64,000 nt of DNA from Paenibacillus flagellatus (GTDB lineage Bacteria; Bacillota; Bacilli; Paenibacillales; NBRC-103111). The stretch spans positions 1-64,000 of the forward strand of contig NZ_QJVJ01000002.1 of assembly GCF_003217775.1 (NCBI RefSeq), in the 5' to 3' direction. The translations under genes were made by a program, and so were the position numbers. The notes beneath the pieces are model-generated. The model worked only from the letters and a program-made list of their open reading frames with translations, did not search any database and was not told the DNA's origin. Shown in pieces: positions 1-8,148 of this stretch (positions within the stretch are counted from its first letter, which is position 1; every line of letters starts with the position of its first letter).

Positions 1-784
1 TCCCACTCCTTAGCATATGTCTCCCCTCTGAAGCTACTTTGGTCGGTATTTTCAGAGAGATGTATTCTACAGGGGTGGGTCATTTTCATTCCGGCGACGA
101 TGGGTCAATTATATCCCGGCGGTGACATTGGGCTCCATAACACCGACCGATTGGTCAGATGTATACGGGTTCCAGACGATCTTTCGTCAAGTTATACATC
201 TGTGACAAGCAGCTTCAGATGCATGAGAAACTGAGGTATACTGAGTACTAGATAACCACGATCATTACAGGAACTTGTAAGTCAATTAAATGCAGGTAGC
301 CAAAAGTAAAAGTATCTTACACGGGCCAATCAGAAAAAGAGTATGCGGCGGCTCAAATGGTGAACTTGTATGACCTCTTACTCTCCGATGTAGATGATCT
401 TTCTAGCCTTCATTCACTCTCCATCATCAGATGTGATCGCAAGAACCTCCTGACCGATTCCGGACGCTGAAAGCCATACCCGTCCTCATTGACCGTAAGC
501 ACTCCTGAGCGATATTTCAATACTATTCGGACTAAACCACCAGTTAGCCATGGTACGTTTGGACTTACGATTGTCTTGTCTTCATACTGATTCGGACTTA
601 TGTATCATCGCGGCGAGCGCCCCTCCCTGGTTTGTCAGTCCCCTCGCGTAATACTGCGTTGAGCCCTTGTAGTACAAAGCATTAAGGGAGCATGGTCCTA
701 TTAGTCTCATGTTTTTCAGCAAGATTGCTGTATACTATCCTCATGAAGTTCAAACTATTTCATACTCGTTTGGAGGAGTAAACA
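1..784. other. AT-rich stretch without a recognisable gene
   Basis: No open frame here has a ribosome binding site and a plausible protein. Base composition is clearly more AT-rich than the rest of the window, which begins to turn GC-rich only after about position 2500. It reads like decayed or horizontally acquired DNA on the left side of the island that carries the next two genes. No terminal inverted repeats or integrase remnant were recognised. Confidence 0.5.
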
Positions 785-1195
785 ATGGCTATTTACGGCA
801 TTGGCGCAATGTATGGACGCATTCATGATAAGAAAGATGAGTTTATTCAGAGCAATTGTGCCTGTATCGGATATGATCCTGATGAGGCTCCAGCCTTACA
901 TCGAATGCTTAACAAACTTAAGATAGGCGATTTTATCTATATCAAATCGATGGCGGGGCAATCGGAGAAGTCACTCGTCATAAAAGCTATAGGTATTGTA
1001 ATCGATGATCGAATAGAAGATCGTAATGGGCTTGGCTTAGGCGTAACGATGAAATGGATTTGGCAGGGTGAGGAAAGAATACTTCTTACAGATCAAATGT
1101 ACAAGAACAATGTATTCAATAATACGCTCTATGAAGAGTATAACCAGGATATTCTGACCCTTATCTTACGAAAGGTCTTTGAACTTCTACCCTAG
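785..1195 (+). CDS. Small PUA/EVE-like hypothetical protein
   Basis: A 136-residue soluble protein with a clear ribosome binding site (GGAGGAG, 7 bases before the ATG). The N-terminal half has the pattern of small PUA/EVE-like folds: IGAMYG near residue 7, CACIGYD near 26-32, and KIGDFIYIKS followed by KAIGIV around 46-75. Similar modules in restriction systems read modified bases or RNA. I did not recognise a specific named family, so this is a fold-level resemblance, not a functional call. It lies 220 bp before a membrane Mrr-like nuclease in the same orientation and the same AT-rich DNA, which suggests a joint role in defence. The two are probably not one tight operon, because the nuclease has its own promoter. 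Confidence 0.6.
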   Translation: MAIYGIGAMYGRIHDKKDEFIQSNCACIGYDPDEAPALHRMLNKLKIGDFIYIKSMAGQSEKSLVIKAIGIVIDDRIEDRNGLGLGVTMKWIWQGEERILLTDQMYKNNVFNNTLYEEYNQDILTLILRKVFELLP

Positions 1196-1342
1196 TGCAA
1201 CAGGTATTCCCTCACACTGCCAGGGCCTGATTATCAAAGATATGCGTAATAGCATTCTCGTTTTTATCGTTGTCAAAGGGAATCATTCATGTAAACATAA
1301 CGATTTGTGATACAAAATCCTCTGTTTATCCGTTCGCTATAT

Positions 1343-1372
1343 GCGACAATAGTCCTCTCGATATGGTATGAT
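1343..1372 (+). promoter_or_regulatory. Extended -10 promoter for the Mrr-like gene
   Basis: GCGACA (1343-1348), an 18-base spacer and TATGAT (1367-1372) preceded by TGG, which forms an extended -10 (TGGTATGAT). It lies inside the longest possible reading frame of the downstream gene and so favours the internal ATG at 1418 as the real start. Confidence 0.5.
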
Positions 1373-1417
1373 GGCTTATGGTTATTTTTTGAAATTAATG
1401 TGAGGTTGTGTCAAATC

Positions 1418-2008
1418 ATGTTGAAAATCGAACGAAAAATTCGGAAATTATATCGGAAGACAGTGAGGGTCTTGTTCTGGAGCATTATATGTTTGTTTCT
1501 TACTATCCTAGCAGCTATGGTTTCATTTAATGTTTGGGGGAAGAAGGTCATTATTCTCCCTTTTTTAATTATAGGAGTCCTTTTGTCTGTAAAAATCATT
1601 CCTGAATACATAAAGCGTCAAAAAATGAAGAAGGCCAACATTGAAGCAATTGATAAAATGGAAGGCTTCGAGTTTGAAGAATACCTGACTTATATTTTTC
1701 AGCTTAAGGGCTATAAGTCGGAGCGAACCAAGGCAAGCGGAGATTTTGGAGCAGATATTGTTTTGCAAAAAGATGGGATCAAAACTGTTGTTCAAACAAA
1801 GCGGTATAAAAACAAAGTTGATTTAAGTGCCGTGCAAGAAATTGTTACCTCTATGAGAATGTATCAAGCTAACTTTGCAATGGTCGTGACAAATAGCTAT
1901 TTTACAAAGCCGGCAATTGAGCTTGCAAAGGCGAATAACGTGGAATTATGGGACAGGGACAGGCTTATAAATGAATTGGCTAGAATGCGTCCCTCTAAAA
2001 ACGAATAA
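1418..2008 (+). CDS. Membrane-anchored Mrr-type restriction endonuclease-like protein
   Basis: A 196-residue protein. Two hydrophobic segments (about residues 18-36 and 44-62) anchor it in the membrane. A Mrr_cat domain of the PD-(D/E)XK superfamily covers about 83-190. Visible catalytic signature: E-x-x-L near 87-90, Asp113 in GDFGADIV, and Gln126-x-Lys128 in VVQTKRY, the QxK variant common in Mrr proteins. The frame is open from 1307, but the extended -10 at 1367-1372 and a weak GTGAGG site before 1418 favour the ATG at 1418. Mrr-like enzymes cleave DNA, often modified DNA. Membrane-anchored versions occur in many Firmicutes and their targets are largely unknown. Codon use is AT-rich, like the preceding gene and unlike the rest of the window, which supports transfer. 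Confidence 0.8.
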   Translation: MLKIERKIRKLYRKTVRVLFWSIICLFLTILAAMVSFNVWGKKVIILPFLIIGVLLSVKIIPEYIKRQKMKKANIEAIDKMEGFEFEEYLTYIFQLKGYKSERTKASGDFGADIVLQKDGIKTVVQTKRYKNKVDLSAVQEIVTSMRMYQANFAMVVTNSYFTKPAIELAKANNVELWDRDRLINELARMRPSKNE

Positions 2009-2488
2009 CAATGTCCGAAACAGACAAATGAGCGTTTAAGGGCTCTAGATGCTGATGAATGCGGACTGAAATGAGAGTGACAGCGACCCCTGCCCTGCTG
2101 CGGCGGGGGTTTCGGTTGTATAAGGATCATTACTTTCAGAGTCTGTAAAAGTGTAAACTCCCTAATCAAGTCAGTTGACTAACAGGGGGAATTGGAAGGA
2201 GCACAGTGGCCTCGAAGTTCAAAAGGATCAAGTAAATAGTCTAACGATCGGAAAACAACGGCTGACGTTCAGCGCACTAAAGAACTGTTTGCCGACACAC
2301 TGCAAGAGATGTTGGGGTCGAATTTGATCACGGGCTTGGCTACGCGAAGCTCGACGAGCGAACCAAGCAGACCACCAACAGTCGGAGCGGGGCTTGCCCA
2401 CCCGCCTTTCATAATTGTACACCCTAAGATCCTCAGCAACTAAATCCAAGTCGCCACGTTTAATTCAACAGAGAGGAGATGACCTGCG
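2009..2488. other. Intergenic junction between AT-rich island and GC-rich chromosome
   Basis: No intact gene. An imperfect GC hairpin at about 2084-2113 could end transcription from the Mrr-like gene. Between about 2250 and 2420 both forward frames give protein-like stretches (such as QRTKELFADTLQEML, then GLGYAKLDERTKQ in another frame), which hints at a frame-shifted gene remnant. The family was not recognised. Confidence 0.35.
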
Positions 2489-4075
2489 TTGAGAAAACAA
2501 TGGGTTGGCTTTACAATTATTTTTTCATTATGCATGAGCTTGTTGATGCCGGCGGGACATAGCCGGGCTGCGGATGCGGGCGTGAACGTTACGATCCCGG
2601 ATTTTGCGGTGAGCTTGAACGGACATACGGTGGAAAACGAGTACCGCGACTACCCGCTGCTTGTATATTGCGGCATTACGTACGTTCCGATGACGTGGTA
2701 TGACAGCAGAATGCTCGGATTGGTGTCGACTTGGTCGCCGGAGGACGGCTTGCATATTACGCAAAGCGCCGTAACTTCCTCCTATGTGCCGAACCGGTCC
2801 GAGCGTCGCAACGCATCCGCCTACAAGGCGGAGGTTCCCGCAACGGCCGTCACGATCAACGGCAAGACGATCGATAATACGAAAGAAGAGTATCCGTTGT
2901 TAAGCTTCCGGGATATCACTTATTTCCCGCTGACCTGGCGCTTCGCGCACGACGATTTCGGGTGGGATTACGAGTGGAGCGATACCGGGGGCCTCAGCAT
3001 CACGTCCCGAAATCCGCAGCTGCAGACGATCGGCCTTCCTGCCTATGCCGGGGAGAACGACGTCGCCTTGTTCAAGGGGTATTATTATTTCGTCGAGACG
3101 ACGGACAAGACGAACCGCGTGTATCGGGCTCCTCAGCTGCAACCGTCCGATAAAAAAGAAATTTACTCCTATTCGATCGAAACCTCGGAAGGGCTGCAGA
3201 AGCAGCTATCTTTTCAAATCCGCGACGACAAGCTGTGGCTCACCTACCACCTCGGGGGAGGAATTATGGGCCACGACGAGTTCGTGAGTATCGATGACGA
3301 CGGGAAAGCGGAGCTGCAGCATCGAGGGTATCTCGATTTTCGCGAGACGCCGTACGGAACCGTAATCGTCCAACTGGGCGCTTCGGCGTTCGAGGGCGGC
3401 AACTTGTATTTATCGCCACCGGGTCAGGGAGGGACGGATCGTAAGCGTATCGGCGATCCGCAACTGAAGTACGCGGTCGGGTTCCACGGCTCTTCCTCTT
3501 TCGGGGCCCCGCGAAACGCCGACTCCTTGCTCGCCGTTTTCGGGGACGATGTGTACGCGCTTGCTTCGCGCAGCGATTCGGACGCGGATAAGCTATACAA
3601 AATCAACCTGAAAACGAATAAAACCGAAACGATCATCCGCTCGAGCGTCAACGGGTTCCGGATTATCGACGGCAAGCTGTACTATATCAAAACCGAGGAT
3701 GAAGCCTTGTATTCGTCCGCACTGGACGGAACGGGCGAAAGGAAGCTGTCCGACCGTGCCGTATCCTGGTTTGACGGCATCGGCGGCAGCGTGTTTTACA
3801 CGACCGAGAAGGAATCGAACCGCTTCGAGCTGTACCGGGCCGAACCGGACGGGGAAGACCCGCTCGTATGGGAAACGCCGGTCGCCGGCGTGCAAGTATC
3901 GAACGGTCAACTCGTCTGCCGCTTGAACGAGAACGATGACTATGGCGTCGTCCTGCTGGACGGCTCGGGCCGCCTGCAGCTTGGCGTGGCCGATCCGATC
4001 TCGCGCGTACTCGCGTCCGACGACGGGATTTTGCTCCAATCCGCCCGGGATTCTTCGATCGAACGCATTCGATAA
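2489..4075 (+). CDS. Secreted stalk-domain protein with DUF5050-like beta-propeller
   Basis: A 528-residue protein starting at TTG with a good site (GAGAGGAG) upstream. Residues 1-28 form a signal peptide ending in SRAADA. Two copies of the copper-amine-oxidase-N/stalk-type repeat follow (about 35-95 and 118-175), each with a VxxNGxxV/I opening, Y/F-x-P-L/M-T-W and a closing L-x-I-T. The rest (about 185-528) is a run of short beta repeats (YYF, LYYIKTEDEALY, VFYTTEKES, ELYRAEPDG) typical of DUF5050/TolB-like propellers. Such proteins act outside the cell in Paenibacillaceae and probably bind wall or surface polymers. No catalytic residues were recognised. An imperfect hairpin just downstream may terminate it. 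Confidence 0.75.
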   Translation: MRKQWVGFTIIFSLCMSLLMPAGHSRAADAGVNVTIPDFAVSLNGHTVENEYRDYPLLVYCGITYVPMTWYDSRMLGLVSTWSPEDGLHITQSAVTSSYVPNRSERRNASAYKAEVPATAVTINGKTIDNTKEEYPLLSFRDITYFPLTWRFAHDDFGWDYEWSDTGGLSITSRNPQLQTIGLPAYAGENDVALFKGYYYFVETTDKTNRVYRAPQLQPSDKKEIYSYSIETSEGLQKQLSFQIRDDKLWLTYHLGGGIMGHDEFVSIDDDGKAELQHRGYLDFRETPYGTVIVQLGASAFEGGNLYLSPPGQGGTDRKRIGDPQLKYAVGFHGSSSFGAPRNADSLLAVFGDDVYALASRSDSDADKLYKINLKTNKTETIIRSSVNGFRIIDGKLYYIKTEDEALYSSALDGTGERKLSDRAVSWFDGIGGSVFYTTEKESNRFELYRAEPDGEDPLVWETPVAGVQVSNGQLVCRLNENDDYGVVLLDGSGRLQLGVADPISRVLASDDGILLQSARDSSIERIR

Positions 4076-4085
4076 ACGATAAGTG

Positions 4086-4106
4086 GGGGCTGCCGAATGG
4101 CGGCCC
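4086..4106 (+). terminator. Imperfect intrinsic terminator
   Basis: GGGCTGCC-GAAT-GGCGGCCC stem with one G-T pair, followed by the T-rich tail TTGCTTGTTG. It lies 10 bases after the stalk-domain gene. Confidence 0.45.
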
Positions 4107-4153
4107 TTGCTTGTTGCGCTTATCTCTTCACGGGGTCAGCCGCGAAAAACGCG

Positions 4154-4184
4154 TTGACTTTGCCCTAAGGGGAACATGTACAGT
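4154..4184 (+). promoter_or_regulatory. MerR-type promoter with 19-bp spacer and dyad
   Basis: TTGACT (4154-4159), a 19-base spacer holding the dyad GCCCTAAGGGG, then TACAGT (4179-4184). An over-long spacer with a central dyad is the hallmark of promoters that MerR-family activators twist into an active form. It sits about 70 bases before the MerR gene, so autoregulation is expected. Confidence 0.8.
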
Positions 4185-4252
4185 AGGCATGTAAGCAGAA
4201 GCGACATTCTAGCACCGCAGTTGTGCCAAAAGTGGAAGAAGGGGGTGGCCTC

Positions 4253-5077
4253 GTGCTATCGATCGGAGAGTTCTCGAAAATATGCGAAGTGTCGACCAAA
4301 ACGCTTCGCTATTATGACGAGATCGGCCTTATTCGTCCGGAGGAGATCAGTCCCGACACCGGATACCGGTACTACTCCATCCGTCAGCTGAAAAGGATGC
4401 TTTTCATCAACCGCCTGAAAGCCTATCGTTTTTCGCTGGAAGAAATCAAAATCGTTCTGGAATGGGAAGCGGATCAAGCGGAAGAAAAGCTGTATGCGGC
4501 CCTTCAGCGCAAGAAAAAGGATTTACGGGAACAGATGGACGCCCTCGAATATGCTCTCAACCAAATGAACGACGATATGCTCCACTTGGAGAAGGGCATT
4601 CCCTTGATGGCTTACTTGGACCGGATCGAAGTGCAGCTTGTCGAGACGGGCCCCATGAATATCCTGTACACGAGGCGGATGATGAGCGGCGACGATTATG
4701 CCGCAGGCTACGGGACGTATTTCGGCAAGCTGTATGAAAGGATGGCCTCGGAAGGACTAACCGTGCAAGGAAGGCCGATGACGGTGTACCACAGCCCGGA
4801 ATACGATCCCGCCGGCAACGATACGGAATTCGCCATCCCGGTCCAAGAGGCGGTAAAAGGAACGAGAGATTTGCCCGGCGGTCTGTGCGCGAAGTCGGTC
4901 TGGAAAGGGGCTTACCCGGAGTTGCGATCGGTATACGCCAGGCTGAGAGAATGGGTCGAAGCGGAAGGGTATAGGGTGGCCAAGCCTCCTTATGAAGTAT
5001 ATGTCGTCGGTCCCGAACGAGCCGCAGTCTCCGACGAGTTGGTTACCGAAGTTTATTTTCCGGTAAAGAAAAAATAG
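4253..5077 (+). CDS. MerR-family regulator with GyrI-like effector domain
   Basis: A 274-residue protein starting at GTG 4253. The site GAAGGGGGTGG lies at the right distance, while the upstream in-frame ATG at 4223 would overlap it. The N-terminal 70 residues are a MerR winged helix (IGEFSKICEVSTKTLRYYDEIGLI). A long coiled coil spans about 75-115. The C-terminal 150 residues resemble the GyrI/BmrR-type ligand pocket that binds bulky or cationic compounds. The typical 19-bp-spacer promoter directly upstream supports autoregulation. It is likely co-transcribed with the serine hydrolase 60 bp downstream. The inducer cannot be read from the sequence. Confidence 0.9.
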   Translation: MLSIGEFSKICEVSTKTLRYYDEIGLIRPEEISPDTGYRYYSIRQLKRMLFINRLKAYRFSLEEIKIVLEWEADQAEEKLYAALQRKKKDLREQMDALEYALNQMNDDMLHLEKGIPLMAYLDRIEVQLVETGPMNILYTRRMMSGDDYAAGYGTYFGKLYERMASEGLTVQGRPMTVYHSPEYDPAGNDTEFAIPVQEAVKGTRDLPGGLCAKSVWKGAYPELRSVYARLREWVEAEGYRVAKPPYEVYVVGPERAAVSDELVTEVYFPVKKK

Positions 5078-5137
5078 CGACAAAAACCGGGACGTCCTTG
5101 ACGCCCGCAAAACTGATGGATTAGGGAGGTTCGCATC

Positions 5138-6163
5138 ATGCAGAGAACGTATTGGCCGACTACGGTATGGCAAACGGCCGATCCGGCGGCTTTGGGAATG
5201 GACGCCGACCTGCTTACGCAGCTCGATCCCGCGATACGGGCCGAATACGGGAACATCAGCGGGATCGTCGTCGTAAGAAGCGGATATATCGCCTACGAGC
5301 GCTACTACAACGGCTGCGGGCCGGACGACCCGCACCATGTAGCGTCCGTTACGAAGAGCATCTTGTCGGCCCTCGTCGGAATTGCCATAGAGGCGGGCTT
5401 TATCCGGCATGTAGATCAGAACGTTCTGGACTTCTTCCCCGACTATGTCCCCGATGCGGCCGACAAGCGGAAGCGGGACATTACGATACGCCATCTTCTC
5501 ACGATGACGGCTCCTTACCCGTTCGCGGACTGGCACGAGCCGTTGGCCAACATGTGCATGCAGCCGGATTGGGTCCGATATACGCTGGACATGCTGGGCC
5601 AGGGCGGGAGTATTGGAGACTTTAAGTATTCCACCGCCGGAGCGCACCTGCTGTCCGCCATCCTCTCCCGCACGACGGGGAAGAGCGCCCGCGAGTTTGC
5701 CAACGAACGATTGTTCAAGCCGATCGGCATGAAAGAAGTGCCGCACTACGAGATGGAATCGTTCGGCTTCGAGGAGCTGTTCGGGAGCAAGGTGAGAGGC
5801 TGGGTGGAAGACCCGAACGGCAGCTCCGCGGGAGGATGGGGGCTGACGATGACTCCCCGCGATATGGCGCGTTTCGGATTGCTGTATGTGAGAGGCGGCA
5901 CGTGGGATCGTCTTCCGGTTATTCCCCGTGCATGGATTGACGAATCGAAGGCCGGGAATCCCTACCATTACGGGTATTTGTGGTGGCTGCGAGAAGAGGA
6001 GGGGATATTCGCATACTCGGCGCTTGGCGATGGCGGCAACGTCATTTGCTGTATCCCGGACAACGATCTGGTCGTGGCCATAACCTCCCGATTCGACATG
6101 AATCCGCGCGACAGATGGACGCTGATCAAGGATCGGATTGTCACCGCTATAAAACAATACTAG
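5138..6163 (+). CDS. Beta-lactamase-fold serine hydrolase (class C/PBP-like)
   Basis: A 341-residue protein with the site AGGGAGG before the ATG. It has the serine hydrolase motifs of the class C beta-lactamase/EstB group: S-x-x-K in SVTKS (about 70), YST in place of Y-x-N (about 163), and the HLLTM helix. There is no signal peptide, so it is likely cytoplasmic and more probably an esterase or peptidase than a true beta-lactamase. It lies 60 bp after the MerR regulator with no terminator between them and is probably under its control. Substrate unknown. Confidence 0.85.
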   Translation: MQRTYWPTTVWQTADPAALGMDADLLTQLDPAIRAEYGNISGIVVVRSGYIAYERYYNGCGPDDPHHVASVTKSILSALVGIAIEAGFIRHVDQNVLDFFPDYVPDAADKRKRDITIRHLLTMTAPYPFADWHEPLANMCMQPDWVRYTLDMLGQGGSIGDFKYSTAGAHLLSAILSRTTGKSAREFANERLFKPIGMKEVPHYEMESFGFEELFGSKVRGWVEDPNGSSAGGWGLTMTPRDMARFGLLYVRGGTWDRLPVIPRAWIDESKAGNPYHYGYLWWLREEEGIFAYSALGDGGNVICCIPDNDLVVAITSRFDMNPRDRWTLIKDRIVTAIKQY

Positions 6164-6330
6164 ACATTCCCCGGTTTGAAGCGTTTTCCCGTATCTTTCT
6201 CATCGGAACGATCGTCGGTTCCCTTGAACGATCCGGAGGAACGCTTTTTTCCATTCCAAGAGAGGTCTCGAAGCGAAGCGGCCGCTAGAGGTATAATACG
6301 GGTAGTCTATTGGGGAAAAGGAGAACGGTC

Positions 6331-7005
6331 ATGAACAAAATTTTGGTCATCGACGATGAGGCCGACCTCCGCGGCATGCTTCGGGATTATTTGGAAATGA
6401 ACGGGTATTTCGTCCTGACGGCCAAGGACGGTCAAGAAGGGTTGAAGCAAGCGGAAAAGCAGCCGGATCTGATCTTGTTGGACATCGGCATGCCCGGAAT
6501 GAACGGACTGGAGCTGTGCCGAAGCATCAGGAGCTTCGTCTCCTGCCCCATTCTATTCCTGACCGCACGCGTGGAGGATGCGGATAAAATAGCCGGCTTC
6601 CAGGCCGGAGGGGACGACTATATGGTCAAGCCGTTCAGCATCCACGAGCTGGGTGCCCGTGTGGAGGCCCATTTGCGCCGGGAAATGCGGAGCCAGAACA
6701 AGGCGGCGGTGAAATTTGCCGACGATTTGGTCATCGATTACGCCGAACGTACGGTATACGGGAAAGGCGTACCCCTTCCTTTGACCAAAAAGGAATTCGA
6801 TATCGTCGAGCTGCTGTCGACTCATTCCGGCATGGTGTTCGATAAAGAACGGATCTATGAGCGGGTGTGGGGAACGGAGGAGGACGGGGACAGCGCCGTC
6901 ATCGCCGAGCATATCCGGCGAATCCGCAACAAAATGAACGGGCACGGCTGCGGGGACCGGATCGAAACCGTATGGGGGGTGGGCTACAAATGGCGAAAAT
7001 CGTAA
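6331..7005 (+). CDS. OmpR/PhoB-type response regulator
   Basis: A 224-residue protein. ATG 6331 is chosen because AAAGGAG lies 7 bases upstream; a -10-like TATAAT is at 6292-6297. The receiver domain shows Asp8-Asp9 (VIDDEADL), phosphoacceptor Asp51 in LILLDIGMPGMNG and the lysine of MVKPF. The C-terminal winged helix (about 128-222) ends in the usual VWGVGYKW. The gene overlaps the following histidine kinase by 16 bases, so the two are translationally coupled. The pair sits between two serine hydrolase genes. The downstream one has no terminator before it and may be part of the same operon and a target. Confidence 0.95.
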   Translation: MNKILVIDDEADLRGMLRDYLEMNGYFVLTAKDGQEGLKQAEKQPDLILLDIGMPGMNGLELCRSIRSFVSCPILFLTARVEDADKIAGFQAGGDDYMVKPFSIHELGARVEAHLRREMRSQNKAAVKFADDLVIDYAERTVYGKGVPLPLTKKEFDIVELLSTHSGMVFDKERIYERVWGTEEDGDSAVIAEHIRRIRNKMNGHGCGDRIETVWGVGYKWRKS

Positions 7006-8096
7006 GCTATTTGCGACTGAAGCCGTTGACCCTGCTGCAATCCTTCGTCGCGCTCAATGTCGCGTACTTGGTCGTCGTGCTGACGGCTATCGTATTCGAA
7101 TTCGAATGGGCCGAACGGGCCCGGCAGCGCTTCGCGGATCATCCCGCCGGAACCGATTGGGTGCTGACGGCTCAAATCATCGCGATTTTGTTGACGGTCG
7201 GAGCCGGATTGGTGCTGATGGCCGGCCTTTTTTATAAACTGAAATTGAAGCAGCCTCTGGACCTGTTAATGAGTGCGTCGGAGAGCATTTCGGCGAACGA
7301 TTTGGAGTTCCGCCTATCTTACGACGCGAAGGATGAGATGGGCGAGCTTTGCCGGGCGTTCGAAAAGATGCGCGGCCAGCTGGAGAGCAATTTCAAAGCG
7401 CTGTGGCGCTCGGTCGAGGAGCGCAACCGGCTGAATGCCATTTTCGCCCATGACTTGCGGACGCCATTGTCGATCATGAAAGGGTATTTCGAGTTGATTA
7501 CGACCTATCTGCCGCAAAAGCGGATGTCCGAGGAAAAGCTTCTGGACACGCTCCGAACGATGGAAACCCATATCGGGCGAATGGAGCGCTACGTGGAAGC
7601 GATGAACTCGATCCAGAAGCTGGAGGACAGGCCGGTCGTCCGGCGGGAGACGGATGCCGACGGCTTGATCGCGCGGCTGGATGACGGTGCCCGCCGGATG
7701 GCGGAGCGGCACGGCAAAACGTACGATTCGAGCAAAGCGGCGGATACGGCCACGGTGGATGTCGATCCGGATCTCGTCATGCAAGTGTTTGACAATATGA
7801 TAGCCAACGGAACGCGCTATGCTACCGGTCAAGTGAACGTCGATTATGAAGTACGAGACGGCCTCTTGTCCATCACGGTCGCCGATGACGGGCCCGGTTT
7901 TTCCGCCGAGGAGCTGCAAAAGGCCGTTCTTCCTTTTTACCGGGGAGACGTTCCGGATGCGAGCGGGCGTCAGGGGCTTGGCTTATACGTGTGCAAGGTG
8001 TTGTGCGACAAACATGGGGGCTGCTTAGCGGTTGCAAACCGGGCCGGCGGCGGCGGGAACGTAACCGCAAGCTTTCGGGTCCGTGTTGATCAATAG
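6990..8096 (+). CDS. Sensor histidine kinase (HAMP-HisKA-HATPase)
   Basis: A 368-residue protein whose ATG lies within the end of the response regulator gene. Two membrane segments (about 14-36 and 59-81) flank only about 20 outside residues, so it probably senses the membrane or a partner protein rather than a bulky ligand. HAMP follows at about 83-135. The phosphoacceptor His154 is in FAHDLRTPLS. ATPase boxes are visible: DNMIANGTRYA (N box), DDGPGFS (G1) and GRQGLGLYV (G2). It phosphorylates the OmpR-type regulator encoded upstream. Short-loop kinases of this kind often serve cell-envelope antibiotic stress in Firmicutes; that role is an inference. Confidence 0.93.
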   Translation: MAKIVSYLRLKPLTLLQSFVALNVAYLVVVLTAIVFEFEWAERARQRFADHPAGTDWVLTAQIIAILLTVGAGLVLMAGLFYKLKLKQPLDLLMSASESISANDLEFRLSYDAKDEMGELCRAFEKMRGQLESNFKALWRSVEERNRLNAIFAHDLRTPLSIMKGYFELITTYLPQKRMSEEKLLDTLRTMETHIGRMERYVEAMNSIQKLEDRPVVRRETDADGLIARLDDGARRMAERHGKTYDSSKAADTATVDVDPDLVMQVFDNMIANGTRYATGQVNVDYEVRDGLLSITVADDGPGFSAEELQKAVLPFYRGDVPDASGRQGLGLYVCKVLCDKHGGCLAVANRAGGGGNVTASFRVRVDQ

Positions 8097-8148
8097 TTGA
8101 AAATTACGGGGTAGCATGACCTTATCTGAACATAAGGAGTGCTGCAAA

